A stretch of 64,000 bases of DNA, from contig JAJPKK010000326.1 in NCBI GenBank assembly GCA_021323775.1, positions 1 to 64,000 of the forward strand, read 5' to 3'. A program made the position numbers and the translations under genes. Below the pieces are notes generated by a model. That model worked only from the letters and a program-made list of their open reading frames with translations. It was not told the DNA's origin and did no database searches. Positions within the stretch are counted from its first letter, which is position 1; every line of letters starts with the position of its first letter. This DNA comes from Hyphomicrobiales bacterium (lineage in GTDB: Bacteria > Pseudomonadota > Alphaproteobacteria > Rhizobiales > Xanthobacteraceae). This document shows, in pieces, positions 19,138-31,216 of the stretch.

Positions 19138-21555
19138 TTACCCCCGCAGCACGCCGCCGACACGCTTGCCGACCTCAGCGACGATCTTTGCCGACACGGC
19201 TTCGATTTCCTGGTCGGTCAGGGTTTTTTCGCGCGGCTGCAACGTCGCCGCGATGGCGATGGATTTCTTGCCTGGATCGATCCCTGCGCCCTCATACACG
19301 TCGAACACCGTGATGCCGGCGATCAGCTTGCGATCGGCGCCCTGCGCCGCCCGCACAAGATCGCCGGCCCTCACGGCGCGATCCACGATGAACGCGAAAT
19401 CGCGCTCGACCGGCTGAAACGCCGAAAGCTCCAGGGCGGGCTTGGCGCGGGTTGGCCGCGCCTTCGGTTCCGGTACGCGATCCAGGATGACTTCGAGCGC
19501 CACCACCGGCCCTTCGGCGCCGAGCGCCTCCAGCGTGCGGGGATGCAACTCGCCGAAATGGCCAAGGACGTTCTGCGGCCCGACCTGAATGGTGCCGCTG
19601 CGCCCCGGATGCAGCCATGACGGGCCGCCTGGAACAACCTGCAGCGCCTGCACCGGGGCGCCAGCCGCGGCGAGCGCCGCAAGCGCATCGGCCTTGACGT
19701 CGAAGACATCCACCGGTTTGCCGCCGGCCGCCCAATGGCGCGCCCAGCCGGATGCCTTGGCGATGCCCCGGCGCACGCCGCTTGCGGCGACGAACTGGTC
19801 CTCGGGCCGGTCACCGCAGAAGATTTGCCCCACCTCGAACAGCGCCACGTTCCCGTATCCGCGATCGGCGTTTTTCTGCGCAGCAGCGATGAGGCCTGGA
19901 ACGAGGCTCGGCCGCATGTCGGACATGTCGGCCGCAATGGGGTTCGCGAGCGCCAGCGCTTCCTCACCGCCGCCGAACAGCTCCGCCTGCTGCTTCGACA
20001 CAAAGGACCAAGTCACGGCCTCCACGAGGCCGCGGGCCGCAAGCGCTCGCCTCGCTCTTCTTATCCGATTCTGCAGCGCGGTGAGGACGGGCTTGCGCCC
20101 GGTATCGCCACGTTCGAACGGCGTCATCGGGATGCGGTCGACGCCGACGATCCTTACGATTTCCTCAACGATGTCCGCCTTGCCGTGCACGTCGGGCCGC
20201 CATGTGGGGACTGCGACCCTGATGACCGGACCGCTGCCTGCCGTAGAGAAGCCGAGGCGGCCGAGCACGCGCTTGATTTCCGCGAAGGAAAGTTCCAGTC
20301 CGGCAAGGCGTTTGATCTCCGCGAGCGGGAAATCAATCACGCGGTCCGGGATATGAACCTCGCCGGCCGAGGCGATGGCTGACGGCGTTCCGCCGCAGAT
20401 GTCGAGAACCATCCGGGTCGCGAGTTCGAGACCCGGCGCCATGAAGGCCGGATCGACTCCGCGCTCGAAGCGATAACGCGCATCGGAATTGACGTTCAGC
20501 TTGCGGCCCGTATGGGCAATGTTGACTTCATCCCACAATGCGGACTCGATCAAGACGTCGGTTGTGGTCTCGGAGCAGCCGCTGGCCTCGCCGCCCATGA
20601 TGCCGGCCAGCGACTCGACGCCGCGTTCGTCGGCAATGACGCATATCGACTCATCGAGCGCGTAGGTCTTGCCATCGAGCGCCAATAGCGATTCACCCGG
20701 GCGGCCGCGGCGCACGACCAGATCGCCCTTCACCCTGGCGGCGTCGAACACGTGCAGCGGCCGGCCGCGATCATAGGTGATGTAGTTCGTGATATCGACC
20801 AGGGCGTTGATCGGCCTCAGACCGATGGCAGACAGCCGACGCTGCAGCCAATCAGGGCTCGGGCCGTTCTTGACGCCGCGGACGAGGCGCAGCGCAAAAC
20901 CGCGGCAAAGCGAAGGCGTGGCGCCGAAATCGAGCGTGACCCCCACCGGGCACGGGAAGGCGCCGCGAACCGGCTTGATCGCCGCGTCCTTGAGCTTGCC
21001 CATATCGGCGGCGGCGAGATCGCGGGCGATGCCGTGGACGCCGGCGCAATCTGGCCGGTTCGGCGTGAGATTGATTTCGATCACCGGATCATCGAGATGC
21101 GCCCATTCCGCATAACGCGCGCCGACAGGCGCCTCGGGCGGGAGATCCAAAATGCCTTCGTGATCGTCGGAGAGCTGCAGCTCGAATGCCGAGCACAGCA
21201 TGCCGCGGCTCTCGACGCCCCGGATCGTGCCAATTCCGAGGGTCATGTTCTTGCCCGGAATGAAGGCGCCGGGCGGCGAGAACACGCCCTTCATGCCGGC
21301 CCGTGCGTTGGGAGCTCCGCATACCACCTGCACCGGATCGCCCGATCCGGTATCGACCATGCAAACGTGCAGGCGATCAGCATTGGGGTGCTGCTCAGCA
21401 GAGATGACCCGTGCGATCGTGAATGGCGCCAGCGCCGCCGCCTTGTTCTCCACGTTCTCGACCTCAAGGCCGATCATCGTCAGCTTATGCACGATGGCGT
21501 CGAGCGGCTCGCCGGTGTCGAGGTGCTCCTTGAGCCAGGAGAGGGTGAATTTCAT
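19138..21555 (-). CDS. pheT: Phenylalanine-tRNA ligase beta subunit
   Basis: [14 protein letters not shown], tRNA-binding (EMAP-like) N-terminus, full-length ~805 aa; downstream of pheS. Confidence 0.97.
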   Translation of the reverse strand: MKFTLSWLKEHLDTGEPLDAIVHKLTMIGLEVENVENKAAALAPFTIARVISAEQHPNADRLHVCMVDTGSGDPVQVVCGAPNARAGMKGVFSPPGAFIPGKNMTLGIGTIRGVESRGMLCSAFELQLSDDHEGILDLPPEAPVGARYAEWAHLDDPVIEINLTPNRPDCAGVHGIARDLAAADMGKLKDAAIKPVRGAFPCPVGVTLDFGATPSLCRGFALRLVRGVKNGPSPDWLQRRLSAIGLRPINALVDITNYITYDRGRPLHVFDAARVKGDLVVRRGRPGESLLALDGKTYALDESICVIADERGVESLAGIMGGEASGCSETTTDVLIESALWDEVNIAHTGRKLNVNSDARYRFERGVDPAFMAPGLELATRMVLDICGGTPSAIASAGEVHIPDRVIDFPLAEIKRLAGLELSFAEIKRVLGRLGFSTAGSGPVIRVAVPTWRPDVHGKADIVEEIVRIVGVDRIPMTPFERGDTGRKPVLTALQNRIRRARRALAARGLVEAVTWSFVSKQQAELFGGGEEALALANPIAADMSDMRPSLVPGLIAAAQKNADRGYGNVALFEVGQIFCGDRPEDQFVAASGVRRGIAKASGWARHWAAGGKPVDVFDVKADALAALAAAGAPVQALQVVPGGPSWLHPGRSGTIQVGPQNVLGHFGELHPRTLEALGAEGPVVALEVILDRVPEPKARPTRAKPALELSAFQPVERDFAFIVDRAVRAGDLVRAAQGADRKLIAGITVFDVYEGAGIDPGKKSIAIAATLQPREKTLTDQEIEAVSAKIVAEVGKRVGGVLRG

Positions 21556-21603
21556 GGCGATTCCCTGCGACCAGCCTTGCTCTGCAGACCGGCGGCGCCT
21601 ACT

Positions 21604-21640
21604 CCCCTCCCCTGCGTGCGGCCCGCACGCAGGGGAGGGG
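21604..21640. repeat. Perfect 37-nt palindrome between pheS and pheT
   Basis: CCCCTCCCCTGCGTGCGG-C-CCGCACGCAGGGGAGGGG, 18-bp arms. Confidence 0.9.
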
Positions 21641-21710
21641 ATGCGCCTCGTTTGTTGCTTGCACGCACTTCAATCGCTTCCGCATTCCCGATCCAGTGAT
21701 CTGTCAGCAC

Positions 21711-21746
21711 CGTCGCTCCCCTCCGCTTGCGGGTAAAGGGGAGGAG
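21711..21746. repeat. Second C/G-rich palindrome-like element between pheS and pheT
   Basis: CGCTCCCCTCCGCTTGCGGGTAAAGGGGAGGAGCG. Confidence 0.7.
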
Positions 21747-21755
21747 CGAGGAAAC

Positions 21756-22838
21756 TCACCCGCTCAGCCCCCCTGCCAGCGTTGGAAAATCGAGCGGCCG
21801 GAAGCCGTAGTGGGACAGCCAGCGTATATCGGCCTCGAAGAAGGCGCGCAGATCGTGCATGCCATATTTGAGCATGGCGATGCGATCGATCCCCATGCCC
21901 CAAGCGAATCCCTGATACCGGTCTGGGTCGATCCCGCAATTTTGCAGCACGTTCGGATGCACCATGCCGCAGCCAAGAATTTCGAGCCAGTCGTCGCCCT
22001 GGCCGAAGCGGATCTCGCCTTTGTCGCGGCGGCACTGGATGTCGACCTCAAGGGAAGGCTCGGTAAACGGAAAGTATGACGGCCGGAACCGCATTTTCAC
22101 GTCGTCGACCTCGAAAAACGCCTTGCAGAACTCCGCCAGAATCCACTTCAGGTGACCGAGATGGGAACTCTCGTCGATGACCAGTCCCTCGACCTGATGG
22201 AACATCGGCGTGTGCGTCTGGTCGCTGTCGCGACGATAGGTGCGGCCCGGGCAGATCACGCGGATTGGCGGCTTCCCGGCCAGCATGGCGCGCACCTGCA
22301 CAGGCGATGTGTGGGTGCGCAGAAGCAGCCGCGAGCCGCCGGGCTTCTCTCGGAAAAAGAAAGTATCGTGCATCTCCCGCGCCGGATGGCCCTCCGGGAA
22401 ATTGAGCTTCGTAAAGTTGTAATCGTCGGTCTCGATGTCGGGCCCCTCCGCCACCGCGAACCCCATATCGGCAAAGATCGCGATGATCTCATCCATCACC
22501 TGGCTGATCGGATGGATGCGGCCGATATCTGCCGGAGGCTCCAGGGCCGGCAGGGTGACATCGACGGCTTCGGTCTTGAGCTTCACTTCAAGCGCGGCGT
22601 CCTTGAGGACCTCGCGCCGCGCAGCGACCGCCGCCGTAATCCGCTCCTTAAGGCCGTTGATCAGCGGCCCCATGTGCCGGCGCTCATCAGGCGGCATTTT
22701 GCCAAGCGTCGCCAGCAGGGCCGAGACTGAGCCCCGCTTGCCAAGCGCGGCTACACGCGCGGCTTCAAGCGCCGCCTCGTCGGCGGCGGCATTGATGGTG
22801 CGCATCAGCTCGTCTTCGAGTGCTGGAATGTCCGTCAT
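21756..22838 (-). CDS. pheS: Phenylalanine-tRNA ligase alpha subunit
   Basis: [45 protein letters not shown]; start [12 protein letters not shown] at 22838. Confidence 0.97.
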   Translation of the reverse strand: MTDIPALEDELMRTINAAADEAALEAARVAALGKRGSVSALLATLGKMPPDERRHMGPLINGLKERITAAVAARREVLKDAALEVKLKTEAVDVTLPALEPPADIGRIHPISQVMDEIIAIFADMGFAVAEGPDIETDDYNFTKLNFPEGHPAREMHDTFFFREKPGGSRLLLRTHTSPVQVRAMLAGKPPIRVICPGRTYRRDSDQTHTPMFHQVEGLVIDESSHLGHLKWILAEFCKAFFEVDDVKMRFRPSYFPFTEPSLEVDIQCRRDKGEIRFGQGDDWLEILGCGMVHPNVLQNCGIDPDRYQGFAWGMGIDRIAMLKYGMHDLRAFFEADIRWLSHYGFRPLDFPTLAGGLSG

Positions 22839-22981
22839 GACCGTCTCGTCAAAGCTTCGCTGCGAGTAGTGAGCGTTTCCAAGGTGCGAATCACACCACG
22901 CCTGCCGTTCCCAAACACGCCGCGGCGGGGAGGGGCGCACCCCCATTAAGCGGAGCGTCAGGTCGGCTTTTGCCGGCCGAT

Positions 22982-23341
22982 TCAAGCTGCCAATGCCGCC
23001 TTCGCCTTGTCGACGATGGCTTGGAACGCAGCCGGCTCTTTGATGGCGAGGTCCGAGAGCACCTTGCGATCGACCATGACGCCGGCCTTGCCGAGGCCGT
23101 CGACAAATCGACTGTAGGTCAAGCCGAATTCGCGCACTGCCGCATTGATCCGCTGGATCCATAGCGCCCGGAAGGTGCGCTTGCGGCGTTTGCGGTCGCG
23201 GAACGCATACTGGTTGGCCCTTTCAACCGCCTGCTTGGCAATCCGTATGGTGTTCTTGCGGCGGCCGAAATAGCCCTTGGCAGCTTTGAGGACCTTCTTG
23301 TGCTTAGCGTGCGCAGTAACGCCCCGTTTGACGCGGGCCAT
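22982..23341 (-). CDS. rplT: 50S ribosomal protein L20
   Basis: [42 protein letters not shown]. Confidence 0.98.
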   Translation of the reverse strand: MARVKRGVTAHAKHKKVLKAAKGYFGRRKNTIRIAKQAVERANQYAFRDRKRRKRTFRALWIQRINAAVREFGLTYSRFVDGLGKAGVMVDRKVLSDLAIKEPAAFQAIVDKAKAALAA

Positions 23342-23491
23342 GGCGAATCTCCTTGAAAATCACGGCGTAATTTCTTCGCGCGGATGATGATACCGGCCGC
23401 TCGACCCTTCCGCCCCTTACCCTTCCTAAAGTGCGGGCGAGGGTGCGCGGCGGCATGAAGGTCAAGGAAGGGCCAGACAACGGCGTGACGG

Positions 23492-23692
23492 TCAGCCGTT
23501 CGGCAGCCAGTATTGCTTGATCCGGTCGCCGTCGGTTTTGAACAGCACCTTGGTGCCGCGGTGCTCGCGGATCTGCTTGGTGCTCCGCTTGATCATGCCG
23601 TGGCGCTTGCCGGATTGGGCGAAAAGCACCTTTCCGGAAGCGGTGATCTTGAAGCGTTTTTTCGCGCCGGACTTCGTCTTCAGCTTGGGCAT
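23492..23692 (-). CDS. rpmI: 50S ribosomal protein L35
   Basis: [37 protein letters not shown]; start 23692. Confidence 0.98.
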   Translation of the reverse strand: MPKLKTKSGAKKRFKITASGKVLFAQSGKRHGMIKRSTKQIREHRGTKVLFKTDGDRIKQYWLPNG

Positions 23693-24067
23693 TTGGCTCT
23701 CCTTTCCGAGGTGGATCCCACGGCTCCGCCCTTTTTCCTTGGGAGCGGGGCTGGACGCCCGCGCTCCCACGGGGAGAGCTGGGTGGGACCTAAGCCCGCC
23801 GGTGCTGCTCGATTAGGCTTAAGGCTCGCAAGCGTGAGGCTCGGCGGAGCTTAAGGCTGATTGAGCGGGTTGCTCCTCAGAACATGCGGCCTGAAGAGCG
23901 TGCGACCTGAGCACTCCGCCGCCGCCACGGCAGCCCTTTCAGCCGGGCGGCGGGAGGCCGGGTTATGGCAGACGGCTGGCCAAATGGCAACTGCCGAAAG
24001 CCCTTCTGTCGTAAGCCCTTCAGAATATCCGCACGGTCGTGGCGCGCCGGTTTCAACCACGGGCACA

Positions 24068-24123
24068 GGACCGCGGGCGTCACCCATTTTCTGAACTAAG
24101 AGCACGCAACGCCCGCGGTCCCG
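24068..24123. repeat. Inverted repeat GGACCGCGGGCGT...ACGCCCGCGGTCC between infC and rpmI
   Basis: 13-bp perfect arms separated by about 30 nt; same core as elements near 23.75 and 29.78 kb. Confidence 0.7.
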
Positions 24124-24129
24124 GAGAGC

Positions 24130-24669
24130 CTATTTTGGCGCCAGCACCATAACCATCTGGCGTCCCTCGAAACGGGCATCCATCTCAACCTTGGCGACTT
24201 TCTCGGTATCGCCTTTGAGGCGGTCGAGCAGTCTGACCCCGAGTTCCTGGTGCGCCAATTCGCGACCGCGGAAGCGCAGCGTCACCTTGACCTTGTCGCC
24301 TTCCCCGAAGAAGCGAATCATCGAGCGCATCTTCACGTCGTAATCGTGATCGTCGATCATCGGGCGGAATTTGACCTCCTTGATCTCGACGATCTTTTGC
24401 TTCTTGCGCGCCTCTGCCTGCTTCTTTTGCTCTTGAAATTTGTATTTGCCAAAATCAAGCAGCTTGCAGACCGGCGGCTTGGCGTTCGGCGAAATCTCGA
24501 CGAGGTCAAGACCGGCCTCCTGAGCCAGCGCCAATGCCTCGGAAATCGAAACTGTGCCGCGGTTGGTACCGTCCTTGTCGATCAGATGAACCTCGCGTTC
24601 GCGGATCTCATCATTGATGCGCGGACCGTCTTTTGCGACGGGCGGCGCGGCTCTCATCGGGCGACGAAT
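24130..24669 (-). CDS. infC: Translation initiation factor IF-3 (ATT start proposed)
   Basis: [23 protein letters not shown]...[26 protein letters not shown] at 24669 preceded by AAAGGAGAAAGTAGCC. Confidence 0.93.
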   Translation of the reverse strand: MRRPMRAAPPVAKDGPRINDEIREREVHLIDKDGTNRGTVSISEALALAQEAGLDLVEISPNAKPPVCKLLDFGKYKFQEQKKQAEARKKQKIVEIKEVKFRPMIDDHDYDVKMRSMIRFFGEGDKVKVTLRFRGRELAHQELGVRLLDRLKGDTEKVAKVEMDARFEGRQMVMVLAPK

Positions 24670-25166
24670 GGCTACTTTCTCCTTTAGCTGTTGCACATAA
24701 AAGCGACCCCCCGATAACAACCCCACAGGCGGACATCGCGCGACCCATGGCCACGTCCGCAGGCTTTGCTATACGGAGGTTGTTGAAGATCGGTACAAAA
24801 GCTTAACAAGTCAACGGTGTTACATGAATTTTGAAGAGCCTTGAAGTCTGGCGGTTCTCGCCGCAGGGGACCAGTCAGGCCCTGGCGCGCAAGTTCCCAG
24901 CGCATCTGTGTTGCGCCTTGCCCGCTGGCGAATTGTGCGATGGCGGCCAGATCGCCCAATCCGGTCTTCAGCGCACCGAGCGCTTTGTTGTTACTCGCCT
25001 GCGGCTGTCGTCCAAGGCGACATGATCCGGGGCTGCGGGATGGTATAGGCTGCGAGCCGGCCCTGCCGCAACAATCTTTGCGGCAGGGGTCCTTATGGCG
25101 CCGTCTTTGCGCTTGTGGCGATTGCGCAGTCAGTTTGCGAGTCATCGCACGTCTTTGAGGATTGGG

Positions 25167-26003
25167 ATGCAACAAGACCTCGAGTCCGCCATCGAGTCCG
25201 AGCCGGTGAGACGCGAATACCTGCCTGTCGGGCGCGGCGACAATCTGCGAAAGATCGCGGTGCGACGTCGAAGCGGCGGAACGCCCGGCCTGTTGTGGCT
25301 CGGCGGGTTAAAGTCGGACATGAGGGGAACCAAGGCGGTGGCGCTCGACCGCTGGGCCGCGGCGCGCGGGCGCAGTTGCGTGCGCTTCGATTACTCTGGG
25401 CATGGCGAGTCGGAAGGAGAATTTGCCGAAGGCACGGTGAGCCGGTGGCTGGAGGAAAGCATCGCCGTGTTCGACGCCTGCTGCGACGGGCCGCAAGTTC
25501 TGGTCGGGTCGTCCATGGGCGCATGGCTGGCGCTTCTACTTACGCGCGAACTGCGGCGGCGAGAACCGCCGCATGGTCCGCTGTCGCCTGCCGCAGTGGT
25601 GCTGATCGCACCCGCCGTAGACTTCACCGAACAGTTGATGTGGAAGCGATTTCCCGCTTCGGTCAAGCGAAAACTCGCATCCGAGGGGGTGTGGCAGCGT
25701 CCGTCGCTGTATTCTCCGGAGCCTTATCCCATAACGGCGGCCCTGATCGAAGACGGCCGCCGCCATCTCCTCCTGGGCGGGCTGATCGAAACCGGCTGCC
25801 CGGTGCGCATCCTGCAAGGCGTCGCCGATCCGGATGTGCCATGGCGGCACGCTGTTGACCTGGTTTCGCGCCTCGCACAGGACGACGTGGTGCTGTCGCT
25901 GATCAAGGACGGGGACCACCGTCTGTCACGACCCGAGGATGTCGAGCGGCTCATCGGCGTTGTTTCCGAGTTTTGCAGAGACGGGGGCGCCGAGACATCA
26001 TAG
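25167..26003 (+). CDS. Alpha/beta hydrolase
   Basis: FDYSGHGESEGEF, VGSSMGAWLALLL, DGDHRLSRPEDV. Confidence 0.82.
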   Translation: MQQDLESAIESEPVRREYLPVGRGDNLRKIAVRRRSGGTPGLLWLGGLKSDMRGTKAVALDRWAAARGRSCVRFDYSGHGESEGEFAEGTVSRWLEESIAVFDACCDGPQVLVGSSMGAWLALLLTRELRRREPPHGPLSPAAVVLIAPAVDFTEQLMWKRFPASVKRKLASEGVWQRPSLYSPEPYPITAALIEDGRRHLLLGGLIETGCPVRILQGVADPDVPWRHAVDLVSRLAQDDVVLSLIKDGDHRLSRPEDVERLIGVVSEFCRDGGAETS

Positions 26004-26199
26004 TCAGGTTCGGATGCGGCCGCCCTCCCAGTCTTCTTCCCCCCGCAAGCGGGGAGAGCAGGGAAGCGGCGCCGGCGCAGGTTGACGAATTTTACCGTTG
26101 ATTAGCCATAATTAAACTATGTTTGCGAAGGACGTTTGGTTCTTTGAGGGAAGCCCCTTGGGGGAGCGTCGAGCCCGGTTGGGGAGTGCCGAGTGCATC

Positions 26200-26955
26200 A
26201 TGGTTTTCGCTAGAACGGGCATAGTCGCGTTGGTTCTCCTCGTCATCCTGGCTTTCGCCGCCATGGCGACTTTGGGGGTGAGCTTGAGCGCGGTGTCGCT
26301 GCAACGCGCCGGGCCTTCCCCGGCCGAGATCGTGGCGTCGCGCTTCCCGCCTCCCGACAAGGCGTTGCCCATCCAGCAGGTGACGACGTTCACAACCGCC
26401 AGCGTGATGCCGGTCGAGCATTGGGAGACGTTCGACCAGGGCGCCTTGTCCGGCATCGTAACAGTAGACCCGCCGGGGCTGACCGCGGCGGAGACCCCGA
26501 CCGCAATCGACACCGCTGAGCCGCCGCCGGTCTCGGAACCGAAGGAAGAAGCGGCTGCGGCCGTCGAGGCTGTGAACCCCCCGCCGCCGAAAATGCAGGA
26601 CACAAATGCGCCCGCGCACCGGGTCACAAGCCGCTCGAACAATGTCCTCACCGAGGCGCAGATCGCGAGCATCAAGCGACGACTGAACCTGACAGCCGAA
26701 CAAGAGCGGATGTGGCCCCCAGTTGAGGCCGCGTTGCGCAAGATCGTGTACACCAAAAGCGCCATGAACCCGCATACGCGCGGCCCGCAATCGAACGGTT
26801 CCCCGATCGCCTACATCGATCCAACGAGCGCCGAAGTGCGCCAGCTCAAAGCCGCTGCCCTCCCGCTGATCATGCGCCTCAACGACCAGCAGAAGCGGGA
26901 GGTCAAGATGCTGGCCTATGTGATGGGGCTGGAAGCCGTCGCGTCTCAATTCTGA
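26200..26955 (+). CDS. Hypothetical membrane-anchored protein
   Basis: N-terminal TM helix, conserved-looking C-terminus LTEAQIASIKRRLNLTAEQERMWPPVEAALR. Confidence 0.65.
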   Translation: MVFARTGIVALVLLVILAFAAMATLGVSLSAVSLQRAGPSPAEIVASRFPPPDKALPIQQVTTFTTASVMPVEHWETFDQGALSGIVTVDPPGLTAAETPTAIDTAEPPPVSEPKEEAAAAVEAVNPPPPKMQDTNAPAHRVTSRSNNVLTEAQIASIKRRLNLTAEQERMWPPVEAALRKIVYTKSAMNPHTRGPQSNGSPIAYIDPTSAEVRQLKAAALPLIMRLNDQQKREVKMLAYVMGLEAVASQF

Positions 26956-27854
26956 TCGGACATCTCGATTGCGAGCGCCCGCAGGCCCTCGCGATAAGTT
27001 GGATAGCGAAGCGAGACGCCGAGCACTGACTTTATGCGGTCGTTCCGGACCCGCTTGCTTTCGCCATAGAAGCTGACCGCGAGGGGACTCATCGTCTTCT
27101 TTGCCTCCTCGAAGGCGATTTCGGCCGGCGGCGCGACGCCGAGCAAATGCGCGGCAAATAAGATCGGATCGCCCGGCGCAGTCGGCTCGTCGTCGGCTGC
27201 ATTGAAGACGCCGCCCGCGTGAGGCGTCAAAGCCATGTCCACCGCCTTGTCGATAACCTGTGCGAGATCGGCCACATGGATGCGATTGAACACTTGTCCG
27301 GGCTTGACGATGCGGCGCGCCTGGCCCCCTTTCACGGTCTCCAGCGCATTGATGCCCGGTCCGTAGATCCCCGCGATCCGGATGACAGCGACCGGAACGT
27401 TATGCGCCTCCCCAAACGCCTGCCACGCGGATTCCGCATCGATGCGGCTCGCCGCGCGCGTCCGCGCCGGGGCCAGCGGCGTCGTTTCGTCAATCCAGCG
27501 GCCGTCGTGGTCGCCGTAGACCGCGATGGTCGAGAGATAAACGATTGACTTCAGTCGCGGCGCAGCCGCAATCGCGCCGCGGAAATGCGCCAGCGCCGGG
27601 TCGATGTGCCGATCAGGCGGAATGGAGACCAACACCACGGCGGCGTCCGCGACGGCGGCGGCAAGATCTGACGAAGGAACGGTACCGTCGAACACGATGA
27701 TCTCGGCCACATTGCCGCCAAGCCGACGCGAATGCAGCACCTCGGCATTCTCCGCGCTGCGCGTCGTGCCGACGATACGTTCGAAGCGCTTGCCATAGAG
27801 GGCCACATAGTGCCGCGCTGAATAACCGAAGCCGAGGCAAACGAGGGTCGTCAT
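26946..27854 (-). CDS. NAD(P)-dependent epimerase/dehydratase (extended SDR)
   Basis: [16 protein letters not shown] Rossmann start; [27 protein letters not shown]. Confidence 0.85.
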   Translation of the reverse strand: MTTLVCLGFGYSARHYVALYGKRFERIVGTTRSAENAEVLHSRRLGGNVAEIIVFDGTVPSSDLAAAVADAAVVLVSIPPDRHIDPALAHFRGAIAAAPRLKSIVYLSTIAVYGDHDGRWIDETTPLAPARTRAASRIDAESAWQAFGEAHNVPVAVIRIAGIYGPGINALETVKGGQARRIVKPGQVFNRIHVADLAQVIDKAVDMALTPHAGGVFNAADDEPTAPGDPILFAAHLLGVAPPAEIAFEEAKKTMSPLAVSFYGESKRVRNDRIKSVLGVSLRYPTYREGLRALAIEMSDQN

Positions 27855-28984
27855 GCGTTGATGTCCTCAGCCGCCCATTCGTCCCGCACCGACGGGTCGG
27901 TTTCAGCCCTCGCGAATTTCGCCGCCGCCGCAGCCAAATCCTGCTTTGCCGCCAGGCGGCCCAGCGCCCAGACGGCGGCGCCGCGGACGATCGCAGACGT
28001 ATCGTTGAGGAGACGCTCTGCGCAGGCGGCCAGCGCCCGATTGCGGCTGTTGCCGATCGCGATCAGCACATTGCGGACGAAACGGTTGCGCCCGGTCCGC
28101 TTGATGGCGGTTCCCGCGAAAAGCTTGCGAAATCCCGCATCGTCAAGTCGTGCAAGATCGGCGAGCGCGGGCGCCGCAAGTTCAGCGCGCGCCGCGAGTT
28201 TTGCATCGCGCCCCTGCCGGGCGAATTTGTTCCACGGGCAAACGGCGAGGCAATCGTCACAGCCATAGATGCGGTTGCCGATCAGCGGCCGCAAATTGCG
28301 CGGAATCGGACCCTTGTGTTCGATCGTGAGGTAGGAGATGCAGCGTCGGGCATCCAGACGGTAAGGCGCCGGAAATGCCGCGGTCGGGCAAATGTCCATG
28401 CAGGCGCTGCAAGTTCCACAGTGATCGCTCTCGGGCGGGTCGGGAGGCAGCTCCAGCGTGGTGAAAAGCGCCCCGAGGAAGAGCCAAGAGCCGAATTCGC
28501 GCGACACCAGGTACGTGTGCTTTCCCTGCCAGCCGAGGCCCGCGGCCGCAGCCAGCGGCTTTTCCATCACGGCTGCGGTATCGACAAAAACCTTGGCCTC
28601 GCCGCCCGCCTGCGCGACGAGCCACCGAGCCAGCGCCTTAAGCCGCTTCCTGATGACGTCGTGATAATCGTCCCCTTGCGCATAAACCGAGATGGCGGCC
28701 CGTTCTGGCTTCGCGAGGATCGCAGTTGGGTCGCGATCCGGGCCGTAATTGACCCCGAGCATCACGATCGCACGTACATCCGGCCACAGCACGCGCGGAT
28801 CGCCGCGTCGTTCGGGCCGTGCCGCCATCCAGTCCATATCGCCCTGCCAACCCTGGGCAAGGAAGTCATTGAGACCTTGCTGCGCCCGAGGCGCGAGCAT
28901 TGGATTTGTCACTGCAATCGCATCGAAGCCAAGCGCCGCGGCTGCTTTGGCGAGAGCCCGCTTGATATCGCCCGGCGCGGTCAG
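27851..28984 (-). CDS. queG: Epoxyqueuosine reductase (start codon uncertain, CTG at 28984 is a candidate)
   Basis: [16 protein letters not shown]...[15 protein letters not shown] ferredoxin-type clusters; HEAT-like C-terminus. Confidence 0.9.
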   Translation of the reverse strand: MTAPGDIKRALAKAAAALGFDAIAVTNPMLAPRAQQGLNDFLAQGWQGDMDWMAARPERRGDPRVLWPDVRAIVMLGVNYGPDRDPTAILAKPERAAISVYAQGDDYHDVIRKRLKALARWLVAQAGGEAKVFVDTAAVMEKPLAAAAGLGWQGKHTYLVSREFGSWLFLGALFTTLELPPDPPESDHCGTCSACMDICPTAAFPAPYRLDARRCISYLTIEHKGPIPRNLRPLIGNRIYGCDDCLAVCPWNKFARQGRDAKLAARAELAAPALADLARLDDAGFRKLFAGTAIKRTGRNRFVRNVLIAIGNSRNRALAACAERLLNDTSAIVRGAAVWALGRLAAKQDLAAAAAKFARAETDPSVRDEWAAEDINA

Positions 28985-29673
28985 AAGTCGAGATCGGCGT
29001 AAGTCCGGGATGGCGCCATTCCCGGAAAACTCTCGTTCAGCAGCGGCCGGAACGAGGGCCGCGACTTCACCCTCGCGTACCAGTTCTTGGCTGCTTCGTC
29101 TTGATGCCACGGCACGTCGCCCAAATAATCGATCACGGAAAAATGCGCCGCCGCCGCAAGATCCGCATAGCTCAGGCGTTCGCCGGCAAGCCAGTCGCGG
29201 GTGCGCACCAGCCAACTGATATAGTCCAGATGATACTTGATGTTAGATAGCGCGGCACGAATTGCGTCGGGTTCGGGCGCGCCGCCCCCATAGGCCGGCG
29301 TCATGAGCCGCTTGAGAACGCGTTCGGTCACCAGGGGACTACTGACTTCCGTATAGAATTTGTCGCTGAACCAGCTCAACAGGCGCCGGACCTCGACCCT
29401 GCCGGCGAGATCAACCGGCAACAGGCGATGGCTGCCAAGCGCTACTCCCCGCGTTTCATCGAGATATTCCGCAATGATCGCGGCAGTCGGTACGGCCGGA
29501 TGCCCCTCTTCCAGCAGCACCGGGGTTGTCCCGGCCGGGTTGAGAGCGAGAAATTCATGCCGGCGCTCCCACGTGCGCTCCTCGACGAGCATCGGATTGA
29601 GACCGTACTCGCCCATTGCGACGCGGACGAACCGGGAATGCGGACAGAGGGGATGATGAAAAAGTGTGAGCAT
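28981..29673 (-). CDS. Glutathione S-transferase family protein
   Basis: [33 protein letters not shown]. Confidence 0.87.
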   Translation of the reverse strand: MLTLFHHPLCPHSRFVRVAMGEYGLNPMLVEERTWERRHEFLALNPAGTTPVLLEEGHPAVPTAAIIAEYLDETRGVALGSHRLLPVDLAGRVEVRRLLSWFSDKFYTEVSSPLVTERVLKRLMTPAYGGGAPEPDAIRAALSNIKYHLDYISWLVRTRDWLAGERLSYADLAAAAHFSVIDYLGDVPWHQDEAAKNWYARVKSRPSFRPLLNESFPGMAPSRTYADLDF

Positions 29674-30072
29674 TGGCTTTGCGCGTCACCTCAACCTGAT
29701 CGGCCGCACACCGCTACATTCAAACGTCAATGTAAAGAAATCCACAATGCGTTGAAAACCACGCGATGCTCGTTCTGGGACCGCGGGCGTCCCGGCCGCA
29801 TCTTTTGCTAGAAGGGCAGGCAGAACGCCCGCGCTCCCAGGAAGGCAGGGGGGAGGGCTGGATCAACCTTCCCGATATCGACCGATCGCGCCAATCGAGC
29901 GTTGATGTGCCGGCCGGCGCCGCCCCTCCCCACATCGCGGGGGAGCGGGAGGGGTGGGCCTCGCTCTCTTGCTCCGCCGGTGAGCTTGGGCCACAAGCAC
30001 GGGCGGCGTGGGGCCGTTTCGCGACCCTTGTGCGTCGGGCGACCTTGGCGATTTACTACGGAGTTCCCGTCC

Positions 30073-30879
30073 ATGTTGGTTGACATCCTTAAGGCAGCCG
30101 GTCTCGGCATTGTCGAAGGCCTCACGGAATACATTCCGGTGTCCTCGACCGGGCATCTGCTGCTGCTGGAGCATTTTTTTGGCTTCGGAGACGAAGATTT
30201 CGGCAACACCTTCGCGGTCCTGATCCAGCTTGGCGCGATCGTCGCGTTGTTGAGCATCTATTTCGCGAAGCTGTGGAACATTGCAATCGGGATGCTTTCC
30301 GATGCCAAGGCGCGACGGTTTGTCGTGGGCGTCCTGATCGCATTCCTGCCGGCCGCGGTCATCGGCGCCGTGTTGCACGGCTTCATCAAAGGGGTTCTGT
30401 TCAATCCGTGGATTGTCTGCTTCAGCCTGATCGCCGGCGGCGCGGTGCTGCTCTATGTGGATGGCCTCGATTTGCGGCCGCGCTTTCGTGACGCGACCGC
30501 ATTCTCCCTTCCGATGTATCTTGGCATCGGCATATGCCAGTGCTTTGCGATGATTCCGGGCGTTTCGCGCTCCGGCGCCACCATCGTGTCCGCCATGATG
30601 CTCGGCGCTGACCGACGCTCTGCCGCGGAATTTTCGTTCTACCTCGCCATGCCCACGATGGCAGGCGCCTTCGCCTATGACCTCTACAAAAGCGGCGCCC
30701 ATATGAGCGCCGACAACATCCTGGTGGTGGCGATCGGGTTCATCATGTCATTCATCGCCGGGTGGTTCGTGGTGAAAAGCTTTCTCGACTACGTATCCGG
30801 GCATGGCTTTGACCTGTTCGCCTGGTGGCGGGTCATCATCGGCACGCTCGGCCTGATCGGGCTTGCGCTGAGGGGTTGA
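30073..30879 (+). CDS. uppP: Undecaprenyl-diphosphatase (UppP/BacA)
   Basis: [45 protein letters not shown] 30073. Confidence 0.96.
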   Translation: MLVDILKAAGLGIVEGLTEYIPVSSTGHLLLLEHFFGFGDEDFGNTFAVLIQLGAIVALLSIYFAKLWNIAIGMLSDAKARRFVVGVLIAFLPAAVIGAVLHGFIKGVLFNPWIVCFSLIAGGAVLLYVDGLDLRPRFRDATAFSLPMYLGIGICQCFAMIPGVSRSGATIVSAMMLGADRRSAAEFSFYLAMPTMAGAFAYDLYKSGAHMSADNILVVAIGFIMSFIAGWFVVKSFLDYVSGHGFDLFAWWRVIIGTLGLIGLALRG

Positions 30880-31108
30880 GAGATTTCGGAATAGTTTCCA
30901 GCGCCGGGCCGAGCCAAACCCGTGATGGCCCACTACAGCGGCTCCCGGTTGAGTCGAGGGCGGGTGGGCACGCTTCGCTCTGAGCTTGTCGAAGAGTGTC
31001 CACCGAACGACGTTCCCATCTGACCGGAATGCGCTGTAAATCCGACCCTTGTGGTCCCCGGGACCGCGCGTCGGATCTCTGGTTTGCCCGAGGTCGGTCC
31101 TATAGATG

Positions 31109-31134
31109 CGCACATCGGCCACGGCCGATGTGCG
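31109..31134. repeat. Perfect palindrome CGCACATCGGCC-AC-GGCCGATGTGCG
   Basis: 12-bp arms, 2-nt centre, intergenic. Confidence 0.85.
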
Positions 31135-31216
31135 GTGGCCCGCGATAGGGCGGTCACGACGGCCATCCCTGAAGAGCTTCGAACGCGCAGGCCGACCGTG
31201 GCGGGGTCGCCCGGCT

